Source: an uncultured Oscillospiraceae bacterium
Lineage (GTDB): Bacteria > Bacillota > Clostridia > Oscillospirales > Ruminococcaceae
Length of the DNA: 6,619 nucleotides
Reading direction: 5' to 3'
Assembly: GCA_958403605.1 (NCBI GenBank)
Contig: CATXYA010000100.1
Coordinates: 1-6,619 of the forward strand
The notes under the pieces were generated by a model that saw only the letters and a list, made by a program, of their open reading frames with translations, ran no database searches and was not told the origin of the DNA. How positions within the stretch are numbered: position 1 is the stretch's first letter; every line of letters starts with the position of its first letter. A program made the position numbers and the translations under genes. This document shows, in pieces, positions 1-5,775 of the stretch.

Positions 1-60
1 GGTGGGGGAAGGTGCTGAGCGCAGCGAAGCGGATGAGGGGGCGCCCGCGGGCCTGCCCTT
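1..60. repeat. Candidate dispersed GC-rich intergenic element, cut by window edge
   Basis: No gene start or recognisable protein end was found here. The minus-strand reading contains a run of the type CATCCGCTTCGCTGCGCTCA next to C-rich flanks, and the plus strand has the matching GCGCAGCGAAGCGGATGAGG. From memory, very similar strings recur between genes in many intestinal Clostridia, where they behave like REP or MITE-type elements, but no search was run. One plus-strand frame reaches a stop at 16-18, so the tail of an upstream gene ending there cannot be excluded. The repeat call is therefore tentative. Confidence 0.3.
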
Positions 61-72
61 CCAAGGATCAAA

Positions 73-119
73 AAAACAGGTGCGCTGCAAAACCTCTCGT
101 TTTGCAGCGCACCTGTTTT
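73..119. terminator. Strong bidirectional rho-independent terminator
   Basis: Bases 73-93 and 99-119 form a perfect 21-bp inverted repeat around a five-base loop (94-98, CTCTC). On the minus strand the stem is followed by seven T residues (complement of A70-A76), the classic U-tract for ending the MATE gene transcript 30 bases after its stop codon. On the plus strand the stem ends in TTTT, then A and TTTT (to 124), so it can also stop transcription arriving from the left. The outer A/T pairs of the stem supply the U-tract in both directions. A separate perfect 14-bp palindrome, CAGCCGCGCGGCTG (131-144), lies between the MATE stop and this terminator. Confidence 0.88.
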
Positions 120-148
120 ATTTTGCCGCGCAGCCGCGCGGCTGTTGT

Positions 149-1540
149 TTAAACGGTGGGCTCGGGCGTCTCGGACAGGCGTTCCTTTTCCTTCAAGACC
201 TTCAGGAAGAGGAACCAGAAGGGCAGGCTGATGCAGAAGGTGCACACGTCGGCGATGGGCTGGGCGAACTGCACGCCCCACACCCCGGCCACGCGCGGCA
301 AAATGAGGATCAGGGGCAAAAAGCACAGCCCCTGGCGGCACAGCGCCAGCAACGTGGCCTGGCCGGAATGGCCCGTGCACTGCAGCGCCATGTTGGTGAC
401 GGTGACAATGCCGAACAGCACCAGCACGGCGCACTGGGCGCGGAAGGCCACGGTGCCCAGTGCGATGACCTGCGGGTCGTCCTTGCGGAAGAGCATCATC
501 AGCTGCGGGGCAAAGACAAAGCACACGGCGGAGACCGTCAGAATGAGGGCCGTGGCTGTTTTGGCCGTGAAATACATGGCCTCGCGCACGCGGCGGAAGC
601 GCCCCGCGCCGTAGTTGAAGCCGCACACGGGCTGGAAGCCCTGCCCCAGGCCGATGATGGCGCTGTTCATGAACATGACGATACGGTTGGAGATGCTCAT
701 GGCGGCCACGGCGGCGTCGCCGTAAACAGCGGCGGCCACGTTCAGCTGCATGGTGGCCAGGCTGGCGATGCCCTGGCGGCAGAAGGAGGGGAAGCCCACC
801 TGGATGATCTCGCCGTACACCCGCGGGCGGCGGGAGATGAACTTGGGCCGCAGGTGCACGTCACTCTTGCCGCGCAGGAACATGGACAGCAGGATCAAAA
901 AGCTGACGCACTGGCTCAACGCTGTGGCCAGGGCCGCGCCCGCGGTGCCCAGGCCGAAGGTGAAGATGAACAGCGGGTCCAAAAAGATGTTGAGGATGCC
1001 GCCGGTGGTGATGCCGATCATCGCCAGCGCCGCCTTGCCCTCGCTGCGCAGGATGTTGTTCATGACGAAGGAGGTGCACATGACGGGCGCGGCGAACAGG
1101 ATGTAGTGCCCGTAGGCCTCGGCGTAGGGCAGGATGGTCTCGGTGGCGCCCAGCGCGCGCATCAGCGGTGCGCGGAACACCGTGCCCAGCACCGTGATGG
1201 CCAGCCCCAAAAACAGCGCCAGATAAAATCCGCTGGCGGCCACGGTCTCCGCCATCTGTACGTCCCGGGCGCCCAGCCGCCGCGAGACCAGGTTGCCCGA
1301 GCCCATGCCCAGCGTGAAGCCCACGGCCTGGATCATCGCCATCAGGCTGAACACCACGCCCACGGCCCCGGCGGCGCTGGTGCCCAACTGGGAGACGAAA
1401 AACGTGTCCGCCATATTGTAGATGCTGGTGATGAGCATGCTGAGGATGGTGGGCGCGGCCAGGCTTGCCACCAACTTCGGCACGGGCGTCTCGGTCATCT
1501 TTTTAAAATGCGCCTCACGGCGCTCTTCTTCCACGGTCAT
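149..1540 (-). CDS. MATE-family multidrug/sodium (or proton) antiporter, MepA/DinF-like
   Basis: This 463-residue integral membrane protein is of normal MATE length. Family knowledge indicates export of cationic drugs or metabolites across the cytoplasmic membrane, driven by Na+ or H+; the substrate cannot be read from sequence. The first-half signature YNMADTFFVSQLG is at residues 41-53. A glycine-rich stretch rich in LDPLFIFTFGLG lies at about 183-198, ending the first six-helix bundle. The second-half signature GFQPVCGFNYGAGRFRRV is at 301-318, the usual MATE loop after helix 8. Hydrophobic segments cover almost the whole chain, with a charged linker at about 223-243 (RGKSDVHLRPKFISRRPR) between the two bundles. 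The ATG at 1540 has an AAGGA 13 bases upstream, slightly far; an internal Met at residue 15 (MTETPVPKL) matches where many relatives begin but has no good ribosome site. The gene follows hisS on the same strand after 161 bases and ends at the 73-119 terminator, so it may be its own unit. Confidence 0.93.
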   Translation of the reverse strand: MTVEEERREAHFKKMTETPVPKLVASLAAPTILSMLITSIYNMADTFFVSQLGTSAAGAVGVVFSLMAMIQAVGFTLGMGSGNLVSRRLGARDVQMAETVAASGFYLALFLGLAITVLGTVFRAPLMRALGATETILPYAEAYGHYILFAAPVMCTSFVMNNILRSEGKAALAMIGITTGGILNIFLDPLFIFTFGLGTAGAALATALSQCVSFLILLSMFLRGKSDVHLRPKFISRRPRVYGEIIQVGFPSFCRQGIASLATMQLNVAAAVYGDAAVAAMSISNRIVMFMNSAIIGLGQGFQPVCGFNYGAGRFRRVREAMYFTAKTATALILTVSAVCFVFAPQLMMLFRKDDPQVIALGTVAFRAQCAVLVLFGIVTVTNMALQCTGHSGQATLLALCRQGLCFLPLILILPRVAGVWGVQFAQPIADVCTFCISLPFWFLFLKVLKEKERLSETPEPTV

Positions 1541-1572
1541 TTGTGGTTCACCGTCCTTTTTATATTAATAAG

Positions 1573-1583
1573 GTAAGCGTTAC
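1573..1583. promoter_or_regulatory. Short inverted repeat GTAAGCGTTAC, possible operator for the MATE gene
   Basis: GTAA and TTAC face each other across three bases, 33 bases upstream of the MATE start and just upstream of the AT-rich -10-like patch. Its position suits an operator for a drug-responsive repressor or a MerR-type activator, but it is short enough to occur by chance. No regulator gene is adjacent in the window. Confidence 0.25.
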
Positions 1584-1615
1584 GGACGGATGTTGCACAC
1601 CACGCCGCAGAAAGG

Positions 1616-1651
1616 CGCTGCCCAGCTTGTCCAGAGACAGGCTGGGCAGCG
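1616..1651 (-). terminator. Long stem-loop after hisS, probable weak terminator
   Basis: Bases 1616-1631 and 1636-1651 pair as a 16-bp stem with one G-T wobble (1627/1640) and a four-base loop. The core arms are GCTGCCCAGC and GCTGGGCAGC. It begins about 50 bases after the hisS stop on the minus strand. The bases following the stem on that strand (GCCTTTCTGC) contain only a short T-rich patch, so it may stop only part of the hisS-operon transcripts and let some reach the MATE gene, or act as an RNA 3'-end stabiliser. On the plus strand there is no T-tract. Confidence 0.5.
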
Positions 1652-1686
1652 ATAGGATTGTGATCAGGCGGCAGGCCACCAAAGCG

Positions 1687-1720
1687 GAAACTCCCGGCGC
1701 CTCACACGCCCAGGAGTTTC
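1687..1720 (-). other. Hairpin spanning the hisS stop codon
   Basis: GAAACTCC (1687-1694) pairs with GGAGTTTC (1713-1720), and inside it GGCG (1696-1699) pairs with CGCC (1707-1710) across small bulges, a 12-bp interrupted stem. The hisS stop codon (1702-1704) lies in the loop. There is no U-tract, so it is not a terminator by itself; it could be an mRNA 3'-end structure or incidental. Confidence 0.35.
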
Positions 1721-2940
1721 ACCTCCGGGTATTGGTCGAACAAACACGCCGCCGCATACCCGGCCTGCTCCAGCTTGTCCAGCTGCTTGCCCAGCTTTTT
1801 CGCCAGGGGCTGCACGCTGACGTCGTACTCGGCCCGCAAAACCTCTGCGGCTTTCAGCACCGCAGCGAAATCCGCGTCCTTCGCGTACAGCAGCGCGCAG
1901 CGCCGCTCGCCGGGCACGGTGAAGCCCTGGTCCATCAAAATGGCGAAGATGCGCTCGAACCCGATGGAGAAGCCCACCGCCGGCACCTGCTGGCCCAGGA
2001 ACTTGCCCACCATGTTGTCATAGCGCCCGCCGCCGCCCCCCGCGCCGGCAAAGCCCGCGCAGGACACCTCGAACACCATGCCCGTGTAGTAGCCCTGCCC
2101 GCGCACCAGCGACGGGTCGAACTGGATCTCATAGCGCCCGGCGGCAAGCTGGGTCACCGTGTCCAGCACGCAGCGCACCGCCTGGCCGGGGGCCGGGTCG
2201 TCGCACAGCGCGGCCACGTCCGCCAGGGTGAAGGCGTCCCGCGCCAAAAATTCCGCCAGCGCCGTCACGGCGCTTTCCGCGAAGCCTTTTTCCCGCAGCT
2301 CCGCCGCCACGCCGTCCGCGCCCACCTTGTCCAGCTTGTCGAAGGTGATGCACACGCTGTCCAGCTGGTCCTGACCGAAGCCGAAGCGCGCCAGCATGCC
2401 GCGCAGCAGCCGCCGGTCGTTGAGGCGGATGGTGAAGCCCGTGAAGCCGATGGCCTCCAGCGCCCGGGCCGTGGTGTCGATCAGCTCCACCTCGGCGTTG
2501 GGGCTGTCATCGCCCAAAATGTCGATGTCGCACTGCACAAATTCGCGCAGGCGGCCCTTCTGCGGCCGCTCGGCGCGGTACACCCGGTCGGTCTGGATGA
2601 CCTTGAAGGGGCTGGCCAGCTGTTCCTTGTGGGCGGCGTAGTAGCGCGAAAGCGGCAGCGTCAGATCGTAGCGCAGGCCCATGTCGGCCAGCTGCTTTTC
2701 ATCGCCCGCCGCCAGCGCCTTGTCCAGCTTGTCGCCGCGTTTCAGCACCTTGAAGATCAGGTTCAGGTTGTCGCCGCCCTCGGATTTGTCCAGGTTCTCC
2801 ATGTCCTCCAAAATGGGGGTGGAGATGCGCTCAAAGCCCGCGGCGCGGTACACCTGCAAAATTTTCTGCTGCATGTAATCGCGCACGCGCATCTCGCGGG
2901 GCAGATAATCGTTCATTCCTTTTGGCGCAGAGGTCTTCAT
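1702..2940 (-). CDS. hisS: Histidyl-tRNA synthetase (class II), variant-motif type
   Basis: Charges tRNA-His with histidine using ATP, in the cytoplasm. The 412-residue chain shows all class II landmarks: motif 1 region at about 35-46 (GFERISTPILED), RYDLTLPLSRY at 90-100, motif 2 with FKVIQTDRVYRAERPQKGR at 112-130 and then REFVQCDIDILG at 132-143, the histidine-binding segment LVRGQGYYTGMVFEV at 278-292 with the catalytic-type arginine at 280, GGGGRYDNMVGKF at 302-314, and motif 3 PAVGFSIGFERI at 320-331. The C-terminal anticodon-binding domain runs from about 347 and ends early at YPEVKLLGV, so the protein is slightly short. The usual bacterial RGLDYY reads RGQGYY here, and RYDLT and QCDID resemble the eukaryote/archaeal-type branch. 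The presence of the His-specific segment argues against the HisZ regulatory paralogue. The start ATG is preceded by GGAG 11 bases upstream, which touches the stop codon of the upstream membrane-protein gene, indicating one operon. There is no aspS after it. Confidence 0.93.
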   Translation of the reverse strand: MKTSAPKGMNDYLPREMRVRDYMQQKILQVYRAAGFERISTPILEDMENLDKSEGGDNLNLIFKVLKRGDKLDKALAAGDEKQLADMGLRYDLTLPLSRYYAAHKEQLASPFKVIQTDRVYRAERPQKGRLREFVQCDIDILGDDSPNAEVELIDTTARALEAIGFTGFTIRLNDRRLLRGMLARFGFGQDQLDSVCITFDKLDKVGADGVAAELREKGFAESAVTALAEFLARDAFTLADVAALCDDPAPGQAVRCVLDTVTQLAAGRYEIQFDPSLVRGQGYYTGMVFEVSCAGFAGAGGGGGRYDNMVGKFLGQQVPAVGFSIGFERIFAILMDQGFTVPGERRCALLYAKDADFAAVLKAAEVLRAEYDVSVQPLAKKLGKQLDKLEQAGYAAACLFDQYPEVKLLGV

Positions 2941-2951
2941 AGGGGAAAAAG

Positions 2952-2955
2952 CTCC
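2952..2955 (-). promoter_or_regulatory. hisS ribosome binding site, abutting the upstream stop codon
   Basis: On the minus strand GGAG follows immediately after the TAA (2958-2956) of the PF06541 gene and sits 11 bases before the hisS ATG. No promoter or T-box leader fits in the 15-base gap, so hisS translation is expected from the upstream transcript unless a promoter lies inside the preceding gene. Confidence 0.6.
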
Positions 2956-3783
2956 TTACTTTGTTTTCTTGTCCGGATCGGCCTTTTCAGCCAGCCAGTC
3001 CTTCACCTGTTCCCAGGCGTCGGCATGGCCCACGCTCCTCATGTTGGGGAAGGCGCGCATCAGGCGGTTTGCCACCGCGTTTTTGTGGTCGAGCAGCTCG
3101 GCGCGCATCAGGTCCATGCGGGCCGCGGCTTCCAGCTTTTTCTCGTCCACGTTTTCGTCCACCGCCAGCGCGGCGGTGCCCAGCCGTTCGCTGATGGCCT
3201 CGCTGCCCTCATGCAGCAGGCGCGCCACGTCGTCGATGGCGCCCAGGTCCCGGTTCATCTTGGAGACGGCGTTCACCGTCACCGCCAGGTCGCACACAAA
3301 GGCCAGGAAGATCACCGCGGCCAGGATGTAGCCGGGGATGCCCCCGCCGATGCCCGTGACAAAGCCGATGAAGGTGGACACCAGCGGCTGCAGCACGCGC
3401 ATGACGGCCACCACGCACAGGCCCCAGGCCAGGCTGAACTTCAGGCAGATATAGCCGCCCAGGTTGAACGGCTGGTCGGAATAATCCCACCAGGAGGTGT
3501 GGAACAGCTTCTTCAGCGCCCATCCGCCGATCAGCTCGATGGCGCTGGTGAGCAGCATGCCGCCGAAAAACAGCGCCAGGACGCTGCCTGAAACAGGCGT
3601 CAGCACCAGCACCACCAGCACCATGCCGAAGCCGTAGATAGGGCACACCGGCCCGTTCAGAAATCCGCGGTTGACGAAGTGGCCGGTGTTGATGGTGCAG
3701 AAGCACACCTCCAGCCCCCACCCCAGCACGGCATAGACGCTGAACAGCCAAAACAGTTCATACAGGGAAAAGGGAAACGTCAC
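2956..3783 (-). CDS. PF06541-type membrane protein (putative ABC-transporter type IV / CmpB family) with helical tail
   Basis: A 275-residue membrane protein of unknown function. The family signature GFLNGPVCPIYGFG is at residues 40-53 and the second hallmark WWDYSDQPFNLGGYICLKFS at 98-117. Hydrophobic segments lie at about 8-28, 52-72, 72-90, 113-135 and 147-172, giving about five membrane spans. Residues 173-275 form a charged, probably helical cytoplasmic tail ending in DPDKKTK. The family name suggests a transporter part, but no ATPase or partner protein is seen nearby, so the role is open. The start is a GTG that overlaps the TGA of the zinc-ribbon gene as GTGA. GGGGAGG seven bases upstream supports this start, and the resulting N-terminus (YELFWLFSVYAVLGWGLEV) fits the family. 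It is the middle gene of the zinc-ribbon/PF06541/hisS cluster and is probably translationally coupled to the first gene. Confidence 0.88.
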   Translation of the reverse strand: MTFPFSLYELFWLFSVYAVLGWGLEVCFCTINTGHFVNRGFLNGPVCPIYGFGMVLVVLVLTPVSGSVLALFFGGMLLTSAIELIGGWALKKLFHTSWWDYSDQPFNLGGYICLKFSLAWGLCVVAVMRVLQPLVSTFIGFVTGIGGGIPGYILAAVIFLAFVCDLAVTVNAVSKMNRDLGAIDDVARLLHEGSEAISERLGTAALAVDENVDEKKLEAAARMDLMRAELLDHKNAVANRLMRAFPNMRSVGHADAWEQVKDWLAEKADPDKKTK

Positions 3784-4301
3784 GCCTGGCCCTCCCCGGC
3801 CTCAGCGGCGGGCGCTTCCTCAACGGGCGCTTCCGTAGGCGCGGCGGCCTGCAGCCGTCCGCCGCAGGCGGCGCAGAATACGTCGTCCGGGCGGCACACA
3901 TGCCCGCAGGAGGGGCACGGCGTGCCGTCGGCGGGCTGGACGGTATCTTCTTTTTCCAGCTCCACGCCCAGCTTTTCCTCCACGGCGTCGATCTGCTGCT
4001 GCACCTGCTCGGCGTTCACCAGCAGCGCGTCAATGACCTGCTGCGGCGTTTTGTCGCCATCGTCGGTGGCCACGGTGTCCGTCACCTTGCCGGTGTGCAT
4101 CAAAAACAGCATGCGGCCGATGTCGCTGAAAATATCCTCCTGCTGGTCTTCCAGGCGGCTGCGCTCCAGGCTCAGCTTCACGCTGTCATATTTCTCGCTG
4201 ACGGCGTCGCGCGCGCTCTGTACGGCGGCGGAAACGCTGTCGGCGGCATTGGCGGCGGCTTCGCCGAGGTCCTGCAGCAGCTGGCTGATTTTTTGGTCCA
4301 T
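3780..4301 (-). CDS. Zinc-ribbon protein with N-terminal helical region, function unknown
   Basis: A 173-residue soluble protein. Residues 1-115 are rich in A, Q, E, D and K and look like amphipathic helices or coiled coil. Residues 129-146 hold a zinc ribbon with C129-x2-C132 and C143-x2-C146 (PCPSCGHVC then FCAACGGRL); an additional cysteine lies at 136. The C-terminal 25 residues are an Ala/Pro/Glu-rich acidic tail, likely disordered. There is no signal peptide or membrane segment. The ATG at 4301 was chosen because GGAAAGGGG lies eight bases upstream. The frame remains open upstream to an ATG at 4370, but that would add 23 basic residues lying over the leader and has no ribosome site. It is the first gene of the hisS cluster, and its TGA overlaps the next start codon. 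Family knowledge gives only zinc binding; nucleic-acid or protein contact is possible but not shown. Confidence 0.82.
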   Translation of the reverse strand: MDQKISQLLQDLGEAAANAADSVSAAVQSARDAVSEKYDSVKLSLERSRLEDQQEDIFSDIGRMLFLMHTGKVTDTVATDDGDKTPQQVIDALLVNAEQVQQQIDAVEEKLGVELEKEDTVQPADGTPCPSCGHVCRPDDVFCAACGGRLQAAAPTEAPVEEAPAAEAGEGQA

Positions 4302-4309
4302 GTGGATGG

Positions 4310-4318
4310 CCCCTTTCC
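4310..4318 (-). promoter_or_regulatory. Ribosome binding site fixing the zinc-ribbon gene start
   Basis: The minus strand reads GGAAAGGGG, eight bases before the ATG at 4301. This decides between the ATG at 4301 and the in-frame upstream ATG at 4370, which has no comparable site. Confidence 0.65.
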
Positions 4319-4336
4319 ATAAAAAAGCTTTGCCCC

Positions 4337-4371
4337 TTTGCCTCCGCGCGGTGCGGGCTTCCGGCGGCAAA
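4337..4371 (-). other. Leader stem-loop upstream of the zinc-ribbon operon
   Basis: TTTGCC (4337-4342) pairs with GGCAAA (4366-4371), and after one mismatch CCG (4344-4346) pairs with CGG (4362-4364), leaving a 15-base GC-rich loop. It lies in the expected 5' leader of the minus-strand operon. Thirteen minus-strand bases after the stem there is a T6 run (complement of 4321-4326), too far for a standard terminator in this fold. A regulatory role is possible but unproven. Confidence 0.3.
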
Positions 4372-4398
4372 ATAAAAAAATAATAATAAGGTATCTAT

Positions 4399-4426
4399 TT
4401 TGTATGATAACACAACTTGTTATAAT
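4399..4426 (+). promoter_or_regulatory. Putative extended -10 promoter for dinB
   Basis: A perfect TATAAT at 4421-4426 is preceded by TG plus one base (4418-4420), giving TGTTATAAT. The -35 is poor: TTTGTA at 4399-4404 has 16-base spacing, which is typical when an extended -10 compensates. Transcription would start near 4433, about 23 bases before the ATG. No LexA-type CGAAC-N4-GTTCG box is seen here. Confidence 0.65.
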
Positions 4427-4433
4427 AAGTAAA
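4404..4433 (-). promoter_or_regulatory. Putative extended -10 promoter for the zinc-ribbon/PF06541/hisS operon
   Basis: On the minus strand TATCAT (4409-4404) matches the -10 consensus at five of six positions and is preceded by TG one base away (4412-4411), an extended -10. TTTACT (4433-4428), 18 bases upstream, is a weak -35. The predicted start near 4397 leaves a leader of roughly 95 bases. It lies back to back with the dinB promoter. Confidence 0.5.
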
Positions 4434-4455
4434 GAAGAGAAAGGGAGGTGCCCGG

Positions 4456-5676
4456 ATGGAGCGTGTGATCTTCCACTGTGACTGCAACAGCTTTTACGCC
4501 TCGGTGGAGCTGCTGCACCACCCCGAGCTGCGCGGCGTGCCCACCGCCGTGTGCGGAGACCCCGAGCACCGCCACGGCATCATCCTGGCGAAGAACGAGG
4601 CCGCGAAAAAATACGGCATCCAGACGGCGGAAACGGTGTACAGCGCCATGAAAAAGTGTCCCGGCCTGCACCTGCTGCCGCCGCATCATGACGAGTACCG
4701 CGTGTTCAGCCGGCGCATCAACGCCATTTATGAGGAGTATACCGACCGCGTGGAGCCCTTCGGCATCGACGAAAGCTGGCTGGACATGACGGGCACCTGG
4801 CATTTGTTCGGCCCGTCGCCCGCCGCCGTGGCCGACGCCGTCCGCGCCCGCGTGAAGGCCGAGACGGGCCTGACGCTGTCCGTGGGCGTCAGCTTCAACA
4901 AGGTGTTCGCCAAATTGGGGTCCGATTACAAAAAGCCGGACGCCACCACCGTCATCGGCCCGGAACGTTTTCAGGAGATCGTCTGGCCGCTGCCCGTGGG
5001 CGCGCTGCTGTACGTGGGCGATTCTGTGCGCCGCACCCTGGCGGGCCTGGGCATCGGCACCATCGGCCAGCTGGCCGCCGCCGACCCCGAAGGCCTGCGC
5101 CTGGCCCTGGGCAAGCTGGGGACGGAGCTTTCCCGCTACGCCCGCGGGCAGGACGACGCCCCCGTGCGCCGCGCCGACGAGCGGCCCGAGGTGAAAAGCG
5201 TGGGCAACGGCATGACCTTCAAACGGGACCTGGTGGGCCGGGACGACGTGCGCGCCGGGGTGGTGGCCCTGGCGGACGAGGTGGCCGCCCGCCTGCGCGA
5301 ACACGGCCTTTACGCCGGGGCGGTGCAGATCACCATCAAGGACACGAGCCTCAAGGCCATCACCCGGCAAAAGCAGCTGGAGGCGCCCACGCACCTGGCC
5401 AAGGTGCTGGCCGAGGCCTGCGAACAGCTCATCGCGGCCAACTGGCCCGCCAAAAAGCCCATTCGCATGCTGACGGTGACGGCCCTTTCGCTGACGGACG
5501 GCGCCGCGCGCCAGCTGTCCCTCTTCGACGAGGCGCGGCGCGAGGACCCCAAGCGCGAGCAGCTGGAAAAAAGCCTGGACGCCATCCGCCGGAAATATGG
5601 CAGACGCGCCATCGGCGCGGGCAGCGTGGTGAAAAACGACATCGGCCTGGAGGAATTGGAGACCGAGGAAAAATAA
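4456..5676 (+). CDS. dinB: DNA polymerase IV (Y-family translesion polymerase)
   Basis: Inserts nucleotides opposite damaged template bases at stalled replication forks. The 406-residue protein starts at an ATG with GGAGG seven bases upstream. The palm/fingers motif HCDCNSFYASVE spans 7-18, with metal-binding Asp 9 and the probable steric-gate Tyr 14. The second acidic position of the usual DxD is Asn 11, as I recall in a subset of Gram-positive members. The catalytic pair D105-E106 is in FGIDESWLDMT (102-112), and SVGVSFNKVFAKLGSDYKKP lies at 142-161. A thumb with helix-hairpin-helix character covers about 181-208 (VGDSVRRTLAGLGIGTIGQL). The little-finger domain follows from about 245. The sliding-clamp motif QLSLF is at 353-357, followed by a charged tail of about 49 residues. 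It is divergent from the hisS cluster, with overlapping promoters. No terminator is seen after it, so read-through into the peptidase gene is possible. Confidence 0.95.
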   Translation: MERVIFHCDCNSFYASVELLHHPELRGVPTAVCGDPEHRHGIILAKNEAAKKYGIQTAETVYSAMKKCPGLHLLPPHHDEYRVFSRRINAIYEEYTDRVEPFGIDESWLDMTGTWHLFGPSPAAVADAVRARVKAETGLTLSVGVSFNKVFAKLGSDYKKPDATTVIGPERFQEIVWPLPVGALLYVGDSVRRTLAGLGIGTIGQLAAADPEGLRLALGKLGTELSRYARGQDDAPVRRADERPEVKSVGNGMTFKRDLVGRDDVRAGVVALADEVAARLREHGLYAGAVQITIKDTSLKAITRQKQLEAPTHLAKVLAEACEQLIAANWPAKKPIRMLTVTALSLTDGAARQLSLFDEARREDPKREQLEKSLDAIRRKYGRRAIGAGSVVKNDIGLEELETEEK

Positions 5677-5775
5677 ACGCAAAACCGCTTTATCTTTCCG
5701 CGGGCGGGTGCTATAATTGGGCGGAAATACGCCCGTAAAGGGAAGCGAAAAAGGGAACAGAAAAGGGGAAAGACG
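5677..5775 (+). other. Intergenic gap between dinB and the peptidase gene
   Basis: This 99-base gap holds an extended -10 promoter-like sequence and a small inverted repeat, GGGCG (5719-5723) with CGCCC (5730-5734). That repeat sits over the predicted start near 5724, so it is more likely an operator than an RNA hairpin, or chance. It ends in a purine-rich stretch with the ribosome site. No terminator hairpin with a T-tract for dinB was found. Confidence 0.6.
5689..5717 (+). promoter_or_regulatory. Putative extended -10 promoter for the Xaa-Pro peptidase gene
   Basis: A perfect TATAAT at 5712-5717 is preceded by TG plus one base (5709-5711), giving TGCTATAAT. TTTATC at 5689-5694 with 17-base spacing is a weak -35. 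The predicted start near 5724 leaves a leader of about 50 bases. Confidence 0.65.

Larger units (their letters stand above)
1541..1701. other. Intergenic gap between hisS and the MATE gene
   Basis: This 161-base gap holds most of two hairpins (1687-1720, 1616-1651) and an AT-rich patch directly before the MATE ribosome site. On the minus strand the patch reads TATTAATATAAA (1570-1559), which offers several -10-like hexamers, but none has a convincing -35 at 16-18 bases, so no MATE promoter is called with confidence. No small open frame with a good ribosome site was seen. Confidence 0.6.

Noticed and set aside
131..144. Perfect palindrome CAGCCGCGCGGCTG after the MATE stop codon as a separate terminator
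   Set aside because: It would form a stem with essentially no loop and has no adjacent T-tract; the 73-119 hairpin is the evident terminator.
2..1576. Very long open frame on the plus strand opposite the MATE gene
   Set aside because: Its translation is low-complexity, rich in H, Q, G, A and R, with no domain, and it lies antisense to a clear MATE protein. It is a by-product of high GC codon use.
1702..2940. HisZ (ATP-phosphoribosyltransferase regulatory subunit) instead of HisRS
   Set aside because: The histidine-binding RGxxYYTG segment, the motif 2 arginines and an anticodon-binding domain are present, and no histidine-biosynthesis genes are nearby.
2941..2955. T-box or other leader riboswitch for hisS
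   Set aside because: Only 15 bases separate hisS from the upstream gene, too short for any such element.
1543..3591. 682-codon open frame on the plus strand opposite hisS and the PF06541 gene
   Set aside because: It is antisense to two recognisable proteins, and its composition is typical of a GC-rich shadow frame.
4302..4370. N-terminal extension of the zinc-ribbon protein from an upstream ATG
   Set aside because: The 23 extra residues are basic and unlike the acidic helical protein, there is no ribosome site, and GGAAAGGGG sits at the right distance from the ATG at 4301.
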